Of a DNA stretch of 12,089 nucleotides, positions 5,556 through 12,089 are shown in pieces. The notes beneath the pieces were generated by a model. It saw only the letters and a program-made list of their open reading frames with translations. It made no database searches and was not told where the DNA came from. Origin of the DNA: an uncultured Fusobacterium sp. GTDB taxonomy: Bacteria > Fusobacteriota > Fusobacteriia > Fusobacteriales > Fusobacteriaceae. Position 1 is the first letter of the stretch; the number at the start of each line of letters is the position of its first letter. The position numbers and the translations under genes are program-made. Location of the stretch: the NCBI GenBank assembly GCA_900542625.1, contig UQOH01000063.1, forward strand, positions 1 to 12,089, read 5' to 3'.

Positions 5556-7181
5556 ATGTATTTAACTATCTTATGCAATATCATTGGAGGACTTGGGATT
5601 TTCCTATACGGTATGGAAAATATGTCCAGCGGAATGCAGAAACTTGCAGGGAAAAGATTAAAGAAAATTTTAGCAATGCTTACAACTAACAGGGTTGCAG
5701 CAGTTCTTATGGGACTTTTTGTAACAATGCTTGTTCAATCTTCATCAGTAAGTACAGTTATGACTATCGGGTTCGTTAACGCATCACTTTTAACATTAAA
5801 GCAGGCTTTGGGAGTAATCCTTGGAGCTAACATAGGAACAACAATAACAGGTTGGATTCTAGTGTTAAATATCGGTAAATACGGGCTTCCTATTGCAGGA
5901 GCAGCAGCAATTTCTTATGTATTTTTAAAGAGTGATAAAGCAAGAACAAGAGCTCTTACAATAATGGGTCTTGGAATGATATTCTTAGGACTTGAACTTA
6001 TGAGCAACGGTTTAAAACCAGTAAGAAGTATGCCTGAATTTATAGCTTTATTCCATTTATTTAATGCTGACACATATTTCGGTGTTTTAAAAGTAGCATG
6101 TGCAGGAGCATTAATAACAGGTATTGTTCAATCTTCATCAGCAACTTTAGGTATTACAATAACACTTGCTTTACAAGGATTAATAGATTATAACACAGCA
6201 GTAGCGCTTGTTCTTGGAGAAAATGTAGGAACAACAGTAACAGCTATTCTTGCAACATTAAATGCAAACGCAAATGCAAAAAGAGCAGCTTATGCACATA
6301 CAATTATTAATATAACAGGAGTTTTATGGGCAACATCAATATTCCCATTATATATCCATTTCTTAGGAAACTTTGCAGATCCTGCAGTAAATATGACAAT
6401 GGCTATTGCAACAGCTCATACAATGTTTAACGTAATAAACGTAATCATGTTTACTCCATTTGTTGGATACCTTGCTAATTTCCTTTGTTTTATAGTAAAA
6501 GATGACAAAGGTATCAGCACAAAAGTTACACAGCTTGATATGCTGATGGTTGGAACTCCAAGTGTTGTAGTCGGGCAGACTAAAAAAGAAGTTTTAGATA
6601 TGGGACAAAATATAAAAGAGATGATATTCACTCTTGAAGAAGTTTATGGAAAGAAAGAGCCTATCAGTGAAAAACAGGTTAATGACTTACAAGAGATAGA
6701 AAATAAACTTGATATTTACCAGCAGGAAATCACAGATGTAAACTTCCAGATTCTTAACAAAAACTTAACAGACGCAATGAAAGAGGAAACAAGACTTAAC
6801 CTTGAAGTGTGTGATGAGTATGAAACAATCAGTGACTACTTTGTAAGAATTGCAAAAACACTTAGCAAACTTCGTGATAATGATATTGAACTTAGCGAAG
6901 CTAAAATTAAAAAATTATCTTATTTACATGAATGTGTAACTAAATTATTCAATGAAATAAATGAAGCTTATGAGTTAAAAGACAAAGAAAAATTCATAAG
7001 AGCAATAGCTCTTGCTGACCACATAACAGATAAGTTCAGAGAAACAAGAACATATCACCTTGAGCATACAGCAAATGTTGAGGCATCTGCAATGTTCAGT
7101 ACAAGTTATATGGATATCTTAAACCACTACAGAAGAATAAGAGACCATATATTCAATATCATAGAAGTATATACAAGATAA
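5556..7181 (+). CDS. Na/Pi cotransporter (NptA type) with PhoU-like tail
   Basis: A 541-residue inner-membrane protein that probably couples Na+ entry to phosphate uptake. The membrane part (about 1-315) has the two inverted Na/Pi-cotransporter repeats of the SLC34/NptA family. Each carries the hallmark QSSS, at 61-64 and 192-195, followed by GANIGTT (90-96) and GENVGTT (221-227). From about residue 345 to the end is a helical, charged PhoU-like cytoplasmic domain, as in many bacterial members; its usual role is thought to be regulatory or phosphate/metal sensing. Length and architecture are typical and complete. The start is set by GGGAGGA, 3-4 nt before ATG, and the N-terminus runs straight into the first membrane span. 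It is monocistronic, between a terminator upstream and the palindromic element downstream. No phosphate-regulon genes are adjacent, and some homologues have been linked to other anions, so substrate is by family. Confidence 0.9.
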   Translation: MYLTILCNIIGGLGIFLYGMENMSSGMQKLAGKRLKKILAMLTTNRVAAVLMGLFVTMLVQSSSVSTVMTIGFVNASLLTLKQALGVILGANIGTTITGWILVLNIGKYGLPIAGAAAISYVFLKSDKARTRALTIMGLGMIFLGLELMSNGLKPVRSMPEFIALFHLFNADTYFGVLKVACAGALITGIVQSSSATLGITITLALQGLIDYNTAVALVLGENVGTTVTAILATLNANANAKRAAYAHTIINITGVLWATSIFPLYIHFLGNFADPAVNMTMAIATAHTMFNVINVIMFTPFVGYLANFLCFIVKDDKGISTKVTQLDMLMVGTPSVVVGQTKKEVLDMGQNIKEMIFTLEEVYGKKEPISEKQVNDLQEIENKLDIYQQEITDVNFQILNKNLTDAMKEETRLNLEVCDEYETISDYFVRIAKTLSKLRDNDIELSEAKIKKLSYLHECVTKLFNEINEAYELKDKEKFIRAIALADHITDKFRETRTYHLEHTANVEASAMFSTSYMDILNHYRRIRDHIFNIIEVYTR

Positions 7182-7216
7182 TAGAAATAAAAAAATTTAG
7201 AAGTTAGTATATTTAT

Positions 7217-7374
7217 AATAAGAATAAAATTTTCTTGGAAAAAATATCAGCTATTTATATTGCTCATTCATCTAAAAATGATAAACTCACTTCGTTCAGA
7301 CATATCATTTTTTACGATGAACTCGCTGCATAAATTACGCAGATATTTTTAATCTCGAAAATTTTATTCTTATT
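7217..7374. repeat. MITE-like long imperfect palindrome
   Basis: The 291-nt gap between the transporter and bioD is dominated by this ~158-bp structure. Its ends are a perfect 18-bp inverted repeat (7217-7234 and 7357-7374, GAAAATTTTATTCTTATT on the right). Further in, AAAAATATC (7240-7248) pairs with GATATTTTT (7342-7350), and a mismatched segment around 7249-7272 pairs with about 7316-7341. TAAAAATGATA (7273-7283) pairs with 7303-7314, leaving a 19-nt apex loop. Beyond the ends, 7186-7196 and 7372-7382 also complement each other but are low-complexity. It has no ORF. Perfect termini with a drifting interior suggest a miniature inverted-repeat element. The T-run at 7373-7379 means it could also terminate the transporter transcript. 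Confidence 0.7.
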
Positions 7375-7405
7375 TTTTTATTGTAAACCTATTCAATTTT
7401 TCTTC

Positions 7406-7435
7406 TTGTCCTTTTTCTAAGTTCTCTCTTATACT
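7406..7435 (+). promoter_or_regulatory. Predicted promoter of the bio operon
   Basis: TTGTCC (7406-7411) and TATACT (7430-7435) are 18 nt apart, with four of six and five of six consensus matches. Transcription would start near 7442, giving a short leader of about 30 nt that contains AAGGAGG at 7457-7463. The short leader leaves no room for a riboswitch. A TTGTAAACC resembling half a BirA operator lies just upstream at 7381-7389, but its partner half is missing. Confidence 0.55.
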
Positions 7436-7472
7436 AATAAACAGATACATAAGTTTAAGGAGGATTTTTTTT

Positions 7473-8171
7473 ATGAACAATTCATCATTTTTTATATCAG
7501 GAACAGATACTGATATAGGAAAAACATATACAAGCAGTCTTATCTTCAAATCACTTATTCAAAATAAAAACGAAACTACAAAATATTATAAACCTGTTCA
7601 AAGCGGATGTTTTTTAAAAAATAACACTCTTACAGCTCCGGACCTTGAAACTGTTTCTAAAATTTCAGGTGTAGATTATTCACAGGATATGTGTACATAT
7701 TATCTTGAACCTGAAGTTTCTCCTCATCTTGCTGCAGAAATAGAAAACACTGTTATAGACCCTGAAAAAATTATTTCAGAAATAGAAAAAAGGAAAACTC
7801 AATGTAATAATCTTATTGTTGAAGGAGCAGGAGGAATATTTGTCCCTATTGTAAGAGATAAATTTTATATTTATGACCTTATAAAATCTGCCTCTCTTCC
7901 TGTAATTCTTACAGCAGGAACAAAAGTAGGTTCAATCAACCATACAATGCTTACTGTAAAATTTCTTGAAAGCATGAATATTAAAATTCAAGGGATAGTT
8001 TTTAATAAATATACAGGAAAAAATTATGAAGATGACAATATCAGAGTAATTCTTAAAGACAGCGGTATTACAAATTATCTGATTATAAATGAAAATCAGA
8101 AAGATATTGATTATGATACATTGAAAAAATTTCTTTCAAATGAAAAAGCAGATTCTAAGGAGGAATTATAA
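7473..8171 (+). CDS. bioD: Dethiobiotin synthetase BioD
   Basis: A cytoplasmic 232-residue enzyme that closes the ureido ring of DAPA with CO2 and ATP to give dethiobiotin, the penultimate biotin step. Walker A is GTDTDIGKT (10-18), the family's characteristic form. KPVQSG (40-45) is the catalytic-lysine/substrate segment, SPHLAA lies at 83-88, and VEGAGGIFVPI (116-126) is the second conserved block with E117. Length is normal. The start is set by AAGGAGG 9 nt before the ATG. It is the first gene of the biotin operon, and its stop overlaps the bioA start by one base (TAATG), suggesting translational coupling. Leading with bioD rather than bioB or bioA is somewhat unusual. Identification is firm. 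Confidence 0.96.
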   Translation: MNNSSFFISGTDTDIGKTYTSSLIFKSLIQNKNETTKYYKPVQSGCFLKNNTLTAPDLETVSKISGVDYSQDMCTYYLEPEVSPHLAAEIENTVIDPEKIISEIEKRKTQCNNLIVEGAGGIFVPIVRDKFYIYDLIKSASLPVILTAGTKVGSINHTMLTVKFLESMNIKIQGIVFNKYTGKNYEDDNIRVILKDSGITNYLIINENQKDIDYDTLKKFLSNEKADSKEEL

Positions 8172-9535
8172 TGAATAAACTAACACCATTACAGGAAAAA
8201 GATTTAAAATATATTTTTCACCCATGTTCTCAAATGAAAGATTATGAAAAATATCCTCCTGTTGTAATTGAAAGAGCAGAGGGAATGTATGTTTTTGATG
8301 AAAATGGAAAAAGATATATGGACTGTGTTGGAAGCTGGTGGGTAAATCCATTAGGGCACTGCAACAAAAGAATAAACGAGGCTGTAAAAAGCCAGTGTGA
8401 TACACTTGAGCATATTATTTTTGCTGATTTTTCTCACAAGCCGGCTATAGAACTTGCAGAAAAACTTGTAAATATTGTACCGAAAGGGCTTACAAAACTT
8501 TTCTTTGCAGATAACGGTTCTTCCGGTGTTGAAGTGGCACTTAAACTGTCTTTCCAATGTCAGCAGCAGAAAGGGTTCACTAAAAAAAGAAGATTTGCTG
8601 CAATAAAAAATTCATATCACGGTGAAACAATAGGAGCACTTTCTGTTGGAGATATAGATTTCTTTACAAAAACTTACAAACCTCTTATTAATGACGGAAT
8701 AAAAATACAAGGACCAGACTGTTTTAACTGTCCTTTTAAGAAAGATTACAAAACATGTGATGCAGAATGTTTCTGCCATATGGAAAAAGCTGTAAAAGAA
8801 TATCATGAAGAGCTTTCGGGAATTATTATAGAACCAATGGTACAGGGAGCAGGAGGAATGAAAATATATTCGCCTGTATATCTGAAAAAATTAAGAGCCA
8901 TTACAAAAGAATATAATATACATCTGATTGCAGATGAAATTGCTGTTGGTTTTGGAAGAACAGGAAAGATGTTTGCCTGTGAACATGCAGGAATATCTCC
9001 TGACATTATGACTATAGGAAAAGCTCTTACAGCAGGATATTATCCAATGTCTATTGTTCTTATGACAGATGATATATACAACTCTTTCTATGCTGATTAT
9101 TTTGAGGGAAAATCTTTTCTTCACTCTCACAGTTTTTCAGGAAACCCAATAGGATGCAGAATTGCTCTTGAAGTTTTAAAAATATATGAAGAAGAAAATA
9201 TTTTAAAAATGATAAATGAAAAGGGAGAATATCTTCAAAGAAAAGCAGAAGAGATTTTCAAAGATAAGCCTTATATTGGAGAGATAAGAAGAATAGGGAT
9301 TATAGGAGCTATGGAAATAGTTAAGAACAAAGAAACAAAAGAGAGATATAACCCAAGAAAAAGAACAGGATACAATATTTATAAAACAGCATTAAAGCAC
9401 GGAGCAATTTTAAGACCTCTTGGAGATACAATTTATTTTATGCCGCCGTTTATAATTTCATATGAAGAGATAGATGAAATGCTTGAAATATGCCGTCAAT
9501 CAATTGAAGAGTATTTGGAGTCTGAAAATGAATAG
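8171..9535 (+). CDS. bioA: DAPA aminotransferase BioA
   Basis: A 454-residue PLP enzyme converting KAPA to 7,8-diaminopelargonate, usually with S-adenosylmethionine as amino donor. GSWWVNPLGH (54-63) is the substrate-pocket signature and NGSSGVEVALK (115-125) the phosphate-binding region. ADEIAVGFGRTG (254-265) carries the PLP-pyridine Asp D255, and TIGKALTAGY (281-290) holds the Schiff-base lysine K284. An insertion at about 184-202 has five cysteines (C184, C187, C196, C200, C202) in a CxxC-x8-CxxxCxC pattern. Similar Cys-containing inserts occur in BioA of other anaerobes and could bind metal. The donor (SAM or lysine, as in BioK enzymes) cannot be told here. AAGGAGG at 8157-8163 lies inside bioD, 7 nt before the ATG. 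Its end overlaps bioF by 8 nt. Confidence 0.95.
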   Translation: MNKLTPLQEKDLKYIFHPCSQMKDYEKYPPVVIERAEGMYVFDENGKRYMDCVGSWWVNPLGHCNKRINEAVKSQCDTLEHIIFADFSHKPAIELAEKLVNIVPKGLTKLFFADNGSSGVEVALKLSFQCQQQKGFTKKRRFAAIKNSYHGETIGALSVGDIDFFTKTYKPLINDGIKIQGPDCFNCPFKKDYKTCDAECFCHMEKAVKEYHEELSGIIIEPMVQGAGGMKIYSPVYLKKLRAITKEYNIHLIADEIAVGFGRTGKMFACEHAGISPDIMTIGKALTAGYYPMSIVLMTDDIYNSFYADYFEGKSFLHSHSFSGNPIGCRIALEVLKIYEEENILKMINEKGEYLQRKAEEIFKDKPYIGEIRRIGIIGAMEIVKNKETKERYNPRKRTGYNIYKTALKHGAILRPLGDTIYFMPPFIISYEEIDEMLEICRQSIEEYLESENE

Positions 9536-10652
9536 AGAGATATTAAAAGAAAATCTAAACTTAAAAAAACAGGAAAATAATTTCAGAGCTTTAAAAGTTT
9601 TTGATAAAAATATGGTTAATCTCTCTTCAAATGATTATCTTTTTCTGGCACATGATGAAGTTTTGAAAAAAAATTTTATAGATAAATATCTGTCTGAATT
9701 TTCTTTTTCTTCAAGTTCTTCAAGACTGATTACAGGAACTTATGATATTGTTTCTCACCTTGAAAAAAGAATAGAGGAGATTTATAAGAAACCGGCTCTT
9801 GTTATGAACAGCGGTTTTTGTGCAAACAAAACAATTATAGAAACTTTTTATAATAAGAACAGCCTTATTCTTACAGACAGACTTAATCATGCAAGCATAT
9901 ATGCAGGAATAGTTTCAAGCACAAGCAGGTTTCTAAGATACAAACATCTTGATATGGAAAATCTTGAAAGCCTTTTGGAAAAATACAGAAAAGATTATGA
10001 TGATATTCTTATTGTTTCAGAATCTGTATACAGCATGGACGGAGATACTGCTGATTTGAAAAAACTTGTTGAGATAAAGAAAAAATATAATGCAGATTTG
10101 ATGATAGATGAGGCTCACTCTTTTGGTGTTTACGGCTATGGAATTGCCTATAATGAAAATCTTGTTAAAAATATAGATTTCTTGTGTATTCCTCTTGGAA
10201 AAGGAGGAGGCTCTGTTGGAGCATATGTAATATGTGAGCAGGACTTTAAAGATTATATTATAAACTATGGGAAAGAGTTTATTTATTCAACAGCACTTCC
10301 TCCTGTAAATAATCTTTGGAATCTGTATATTTTAAATAATATGAAAAACTTTGATGAAAAGATAAAAAAACTTGAAGATTTAAAAAATTATACTTTAAAT
10401 CTTATGAAAGAGATGAACATTGATACAGTGTCAGACTCACAGATTATAGGGCTTGTTATTGGCAGCAACAGTAAAACAGATATGATAACAGAAAAACTTA
10501 GACAAAAAGGCTGGCTTGTTTATGGGATTAAAAGTCCAACTGTTCCAAAGGGAGGAGAAAGAATAAGAATAAGCCTTCACTCAGAAATAACAAAAGACGA
10601 GATTAAAAACTTCTTAGAGGATTTTAAAAATGAATGCAATACTGTTTTTTAA
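9528..10652 (+). CDS. bioF: 8-amino-7-oxononanoate synthase BioF
   Basis: A 374-residue PLP enzyme of the alpha-oxoamine synthase family that condenses pimeloyl-ACP (or -CoA) with alanine to KAPA. Expected residues are present: NHAS with H121, SVYSMDGD (166-173), IDEAHSFG with D194 and H197 (193-200), and the PLP lysine K225 in PLGKGGGSVGAY (222-233). The last segment differs from the GKxxGxxG form of the E. coli enzyme but keeps the key lysine. The usual Gly-rich stretch before SRLITG is replaced by a serine run (59-65). The start is ATG 9528, with GGAG at 9517-9520. An in-frame ATG at 9474 lies deep in bioA, would add 18 non-homologous residues, and is rejected. The gene overlaps bioA by 8 nt and bioG by 23 nt. 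The neighbouring bioG/bioC favour BioF over other oxoamine synthases such as Kbl. Confidence 0.94.
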   Translation: MNREILKENLNLKKQENNFRALKVFDKNMVNLSSNDYLFLAHDEVLKKNFIDKYLSEFSFSSSSSRLITGTYDIVSHLEKRIEEIYKKPALVMNSGFCANKTIIETFYNKNSLILTDRLNHASIYAGIVSSTSRFLRYKHLDMENLESLLEKYRKDYDDILIVSESVYSMDGDTADLKKLVEIKKKYNADLMIDEAHSFGVYGYGIAYNENLVKNIDFLCIPLGKGGGSVGAYVICEQDFKDYIINYGKEFIYSTALPPVNNLWNLYILNNMKNFDEKIKKLEDLKNYTLNLMKEMNIDTVSDSQIIGLVIGSNSKTDMITEKLRQKGWLVYGIKSPTVPKGGERIRISLHSEITKDEIKNFLEDFKNECNTVF

Positions 10653-11232
10653 CGGCTGGGGAATGGACGCTTCCATTCATTCTCATATGAAAGTGCCTGA
10701 AAATTCTGATTTCTTTTCTCTGACTTTTCCATATGATTTTGATTTTAAAATTTTAAAAGAATATGAAAAAATATATTTCATAGGATGGTCTTTCGGGGTT
10801 TTTTACATGGCTGATTTTATTTCAAAACATCAGGAATATCTTCCTGAAAAAATATATACAGTTTCTATAAACGGTATTCCTCATCTTATGGAAAAGGAAA
10901 ATCTTAATAAAAGAGTTATAGTTCTTACATATAAAAATCTTGATGAAAAAAATCTTAATCTTTTTTATAAAAAAATAGGGATAGAAAATTTTCATTCAAA
11001 AAAATCAATTTCAGAGCTTAGAGATGAACTTAAATATTTTACAGACAATTATTATTTTATAAATCAAAACTGTATTGATAAGGCGTTTATCTCTGATAAT
11101 GACCTTATTATAAAAAGCGAGACTCAAAAAATATATTATAAAAAACACAATATTCCGTTTGTTGAAATAGAGGGAACTCACTATATTTTTCATGCTTTTG
11201 ATGAATGGAAATATTTTTTAGGAGAGATATGA
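10630..11232 (+). CDS. bioG: Pimeloyl-ACP methyl ester esterase BioG
   Basis: A 200-residue alpha/beta hydrolase of the BioG (DUF452) family. It removes the methyl group from pimeloyl-ACP methyl ester, ending the fatty-acid-style elongation started by BioC and committing pimeloyl-ACP to BioF. The start FFNGWGMD (6-13) is the family's oxyanion-region hallmark. GWSFG (52-56) holds the nucleophile S54, and GTHYIFHAF (182-190) holds the catalytic His H184. The triad acid is one of the Asp residues at 156-158 in SDNDLII. It replaces BioH, which is absent here. AGAGG (10616-10620) lies 9 nt before the ATG, within bioF. The stop shares ATGA with bioC, which fits the frequent pairing (or even fusion, in Bacteroides) of these two proteins. 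It is slightly short for the family but complete. Confidence 0.93.
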   Translation: MNAILFFNGWGMDASIHSHMKVPENSDFFSLTFPYDFDFKILKEYEKIYFIGWSFGVFYMADFISKHQEYLPEKIYTVSINGIPHLMEKENLNKRVIVLTYKNLDEKNLNLFYKKIGIENFHSKKSISELRDELKYFTDNYYFINQNCIDKAFISDNDLIIKSETQKIYYKKHNIPFVEIEGTHYIFHAFDEWKYFLGEI

Positions 11233-11888
11233 ATTTCAATAAAAATTTTTCTACATATAATGATAATGCTGTTGTTCAAAAGGAGGCTGCTGCTGTTCTT
11301 TCAGGGCTTCTTCCAGAACACATGGAGCAGTATAAAAATATTTTGGAATTAGGGTGCGGAACAGGTTTTTTTACAAGAGAACTTATAAAAAAAATTCCTG
11401 CTGAAAATCTTATTCTTAATGATTTTTATAATACTGAAAAATATATAAGTGATATAAAATATAAGTTTTTTCTGTGCGGAGATATGAAAAACTTTCTTAA
11501 TCAGAAATATGATTTTATTGTTTCAAGCTCATGCTTTCAATGGGCAGATGATTTGGAACAGCTTATAAAATCCATATCTTTATGTACAGATAATCTAGTT
11601 TTTTCTATATATCTTGATGGAAATATGCAGGAGATTAAAAATCATTTTGGTGTAAGCCTGAAGTATTACAGCAGAGAAAAAATAACAGAAATATTAAAAA
11701 AATATTTTAAAAATGTTGAAGATTTTGAAAGAGAAACAATTCTGTCTTTTAATACCCCTTTTGAAGCTTTAAGCCATATAAAAAAAACAGGGACATCATT
11801 AAATGCAAAATCATCTTTTTCAAAAATAAAAACCTATAATTCTAAGACACTTACTTATAAAACAGGTTTTTTCAGAGCGTCAAACTAA
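11229..11888 (+). CDS. bioC: Malonyl-ACP O-methyltransferase BioC
   Basis: A 219-residue SAM-dependent class I methyltransferase that methylates the free carboxyl of malonyl-ACP, letting fatty-acid synthase elongate it to pimeloyl-ACP methyl ester. Motif I is ILELGCGTGFFT (38-49), ILND lies at 62-65, GDM at 84-86, and SSSCFQWADD (99-108) is the BioC-specific segment matching the usual NLxxQW block. LSHIKKTGTS (181-190) matches the BioC signature LxHLKxTG. The C-terminus SKTLTYKTGFF has the typical LTY ending, so the gene is whole despite the foreign-looking DNA only ~50 nt later. It is somewhat shorter than the E. coli protein (about 250). The start is ATG 11229, preceded by AGGAG (11220-11224) and overlapping bioG by 4 nt. 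An in-frame ATG at 11205 lies further inside bioG without a ribosome site. Confidence 0.93.
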   Translation: MNFNKNFSTYNDNAVVQKEAAAVLSGLLPEHMEQYKNILELGCGTGFFTRELIKKIPAENLILNDFYNTEKYISDIKYKFFLCGDMKNFLNQKYDFIVSSSCFQWADDLEQLIKSISLCTDNLVFSIYLDGNMQEIKNHFGVSLKYYSREKITEILKKYFKNVEDFERETILSFNTPFEALSHIKKTGTSLNAKSSFSKIKTYNSKTLTYKTGFFRASN

Positions 11889-11938
11889 TATAATTTTTTA
11901 AAAAATATTTTTTAAACTTTTTTTATTTTTTCCAAATT
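11889..11938. other. AT-only stretch after bioC; compositional junction
   Basis: About 50 nt of almost pure A/T with runs such as TTTTTTAAAAAATATTTTTT. It could form an AT hairpin acting as a weak terminator for the bio operon, but no G/C stem is visible. Immediately beyond, from about 11948, composition jumps to about 60% GC. The low-complexity T/A runs would be a natural place for an assembly mis-join. Confidence 0.5.
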
Positions 11939-12089
11939 TTAATAAAAACCGGCCACAATCGGTCCCACAATCACGGTCAGGATACCGGTTACGGCGATGG
12001 CAAGGCTGCTCATGGCTGCCTGAATCTCTCCCAGCTCCAATGCCTTGCTGGTACCGATGGCATGGGAAGATGTTCCCAGCGCCAGCCCC
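11939..12089 (-). CDS. LrgB/CidB-family protein, C-terminal fragment
   Basis: Read on the minus strand from the window edge, one frame is open for 49 codons and stops at TAA (11941-11939). The peptide contains GTSSHAIGTSKALELGEIQ and then a hydrophobic segment (AIAVTGILTVIVGPIVAGFY). This matches the C-terminal part of the LrgB family (CidB/LrgB, YohK), membrane proteins paired with LrgA/CidA holin-like partners and linked to murein hydrolase control or glycolate/pyruvate export. The 5' part lies outside the window. DNA from 11948 on is about 60% GC (86 of 142 by hand count) with GGC/CTG/ACC codons, wholly unlike the host genes and more like a Lachnospiraceae-type Firmicute. The stop sits at the AT-rich boundary, so it may or may not be the native one. 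Most likely a chimeric join rather than a resident gene. Confidence 0.75.
   Translation of the reverse strand, partial: GLALGTSSHAIGTSKALELGEIQAAMSSLAIAVTGILTVIVGPIVAGFY

Noticed and set aside
7381..7389. TTGTAAACC upstream of bioD, resembling half of a BirA operator
   Set aside because: No GGTTTACA-like partner is found at the 14-16 nt spacing known for BirA sites; a 9-nt half-site in AT-rich DNA is weak evidence.
8166..9130. Several minus-strand open frames under bioA, also under the stress protein, transporter and bioG genes
   Set aside because: They are short, lack ribosome sites and family resemblance, and lie opposite firmly identified genes; treated as antisense shadows.
9474..9527. 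Upstream in-frame ATG for bioF
   Set aside because: It lies inside bioA without a ribosome site and adds non-homologous residues; ATG 9528 has GGAG at good spacing.
11205..11228. Upstream in-frame ATG for bioC
   Set aside because: No Shine-Dalgarno precedes it, while ATG 11229 has AGGAG and the common ATGA overlap with bioG.
1..12089. CRISPR array, tRNA, rRNA, known riboswitch or complete transposase
   Set aside because: I looked for regular direct repeats with spacers, cloverleaf or rRNA-like segments, structured leaders and transposase ORFs and saw none; the only long palindrome is the one before bioD.

Overview
The window is strongly AT-rich. It uses AGA for arginine and ATA for isoleucine heavily, has strong AAGGAGG-type ribosome sites, and carries gene types common in Fusobacteriota. 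These include an AAA_14/DUF4143 ATPase, a WG-repeat protein, a NptA-type Na/phosphate cotransporter with a PhoU-like tail, and a compact biotin operon with bioG and bioC. I infer a Fusobacterium or close relative; the species cannot be told from the sequence alone. The last ~140 bases do not fit this: they are about 60% GC by hand count and encode the end of an LrgB-family protein in a different codon style, probably a chimeric contig end.

Layout. Bases 1-107 are non-coding and hold an imperfect inverted repeat. At 108-698 (minus) lies an unrecognised Asn-rich, multi-pass membrane protein. It is divergently transcribed from an AAA_14/DUF4143 ATPase (875-2086), and the two predicted promoters overlap at their -35 boxes. 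The membrane gene's Shine-Dalgarno lies 33 nt before its ATG, and a perfect 10-bp hairpin fills the gap. After a clear terminator come, each apparently with its own promoter, a family III CoA-transferase/alpha-methylacyl-CoA racemase-like enzyme (2235-3434) and an exported or membrane-anchored WG-repeat protein (3570-4913, probably a TTG start). A universal stress protein (4978-5379) follows, closed by a textbook terminator. Next is a Na/Pi cotransporter (5556-7181). The 291-nt gap after it is mostly a ~158-bp imperfect palindrome with perfect 18-bp ends, which resembles a MITE.

The right half is a five-gene operon, bioD-bioA-bioF-bioG-bioC (7473-11888), with every junction overlapping by 1 to 23 nt and a recognisable promoter in front. 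BioC and BioG are the bracketing enzymes of the methyl-ester pimelate route: BioC masks malonyl-thioester and BioG releases pimeloyl-ACP. BioF, BioA and BioD then build dethiobiotin. The last enzyme, biotin synthase BioB, is not in the window.

I do not see a convincing undescribed multi-gene system. The best leads are the hairpin-bridged ribosome site and unknown membrane protein at the left, the palindromic element before bioD, and the compositional break at the right edge.
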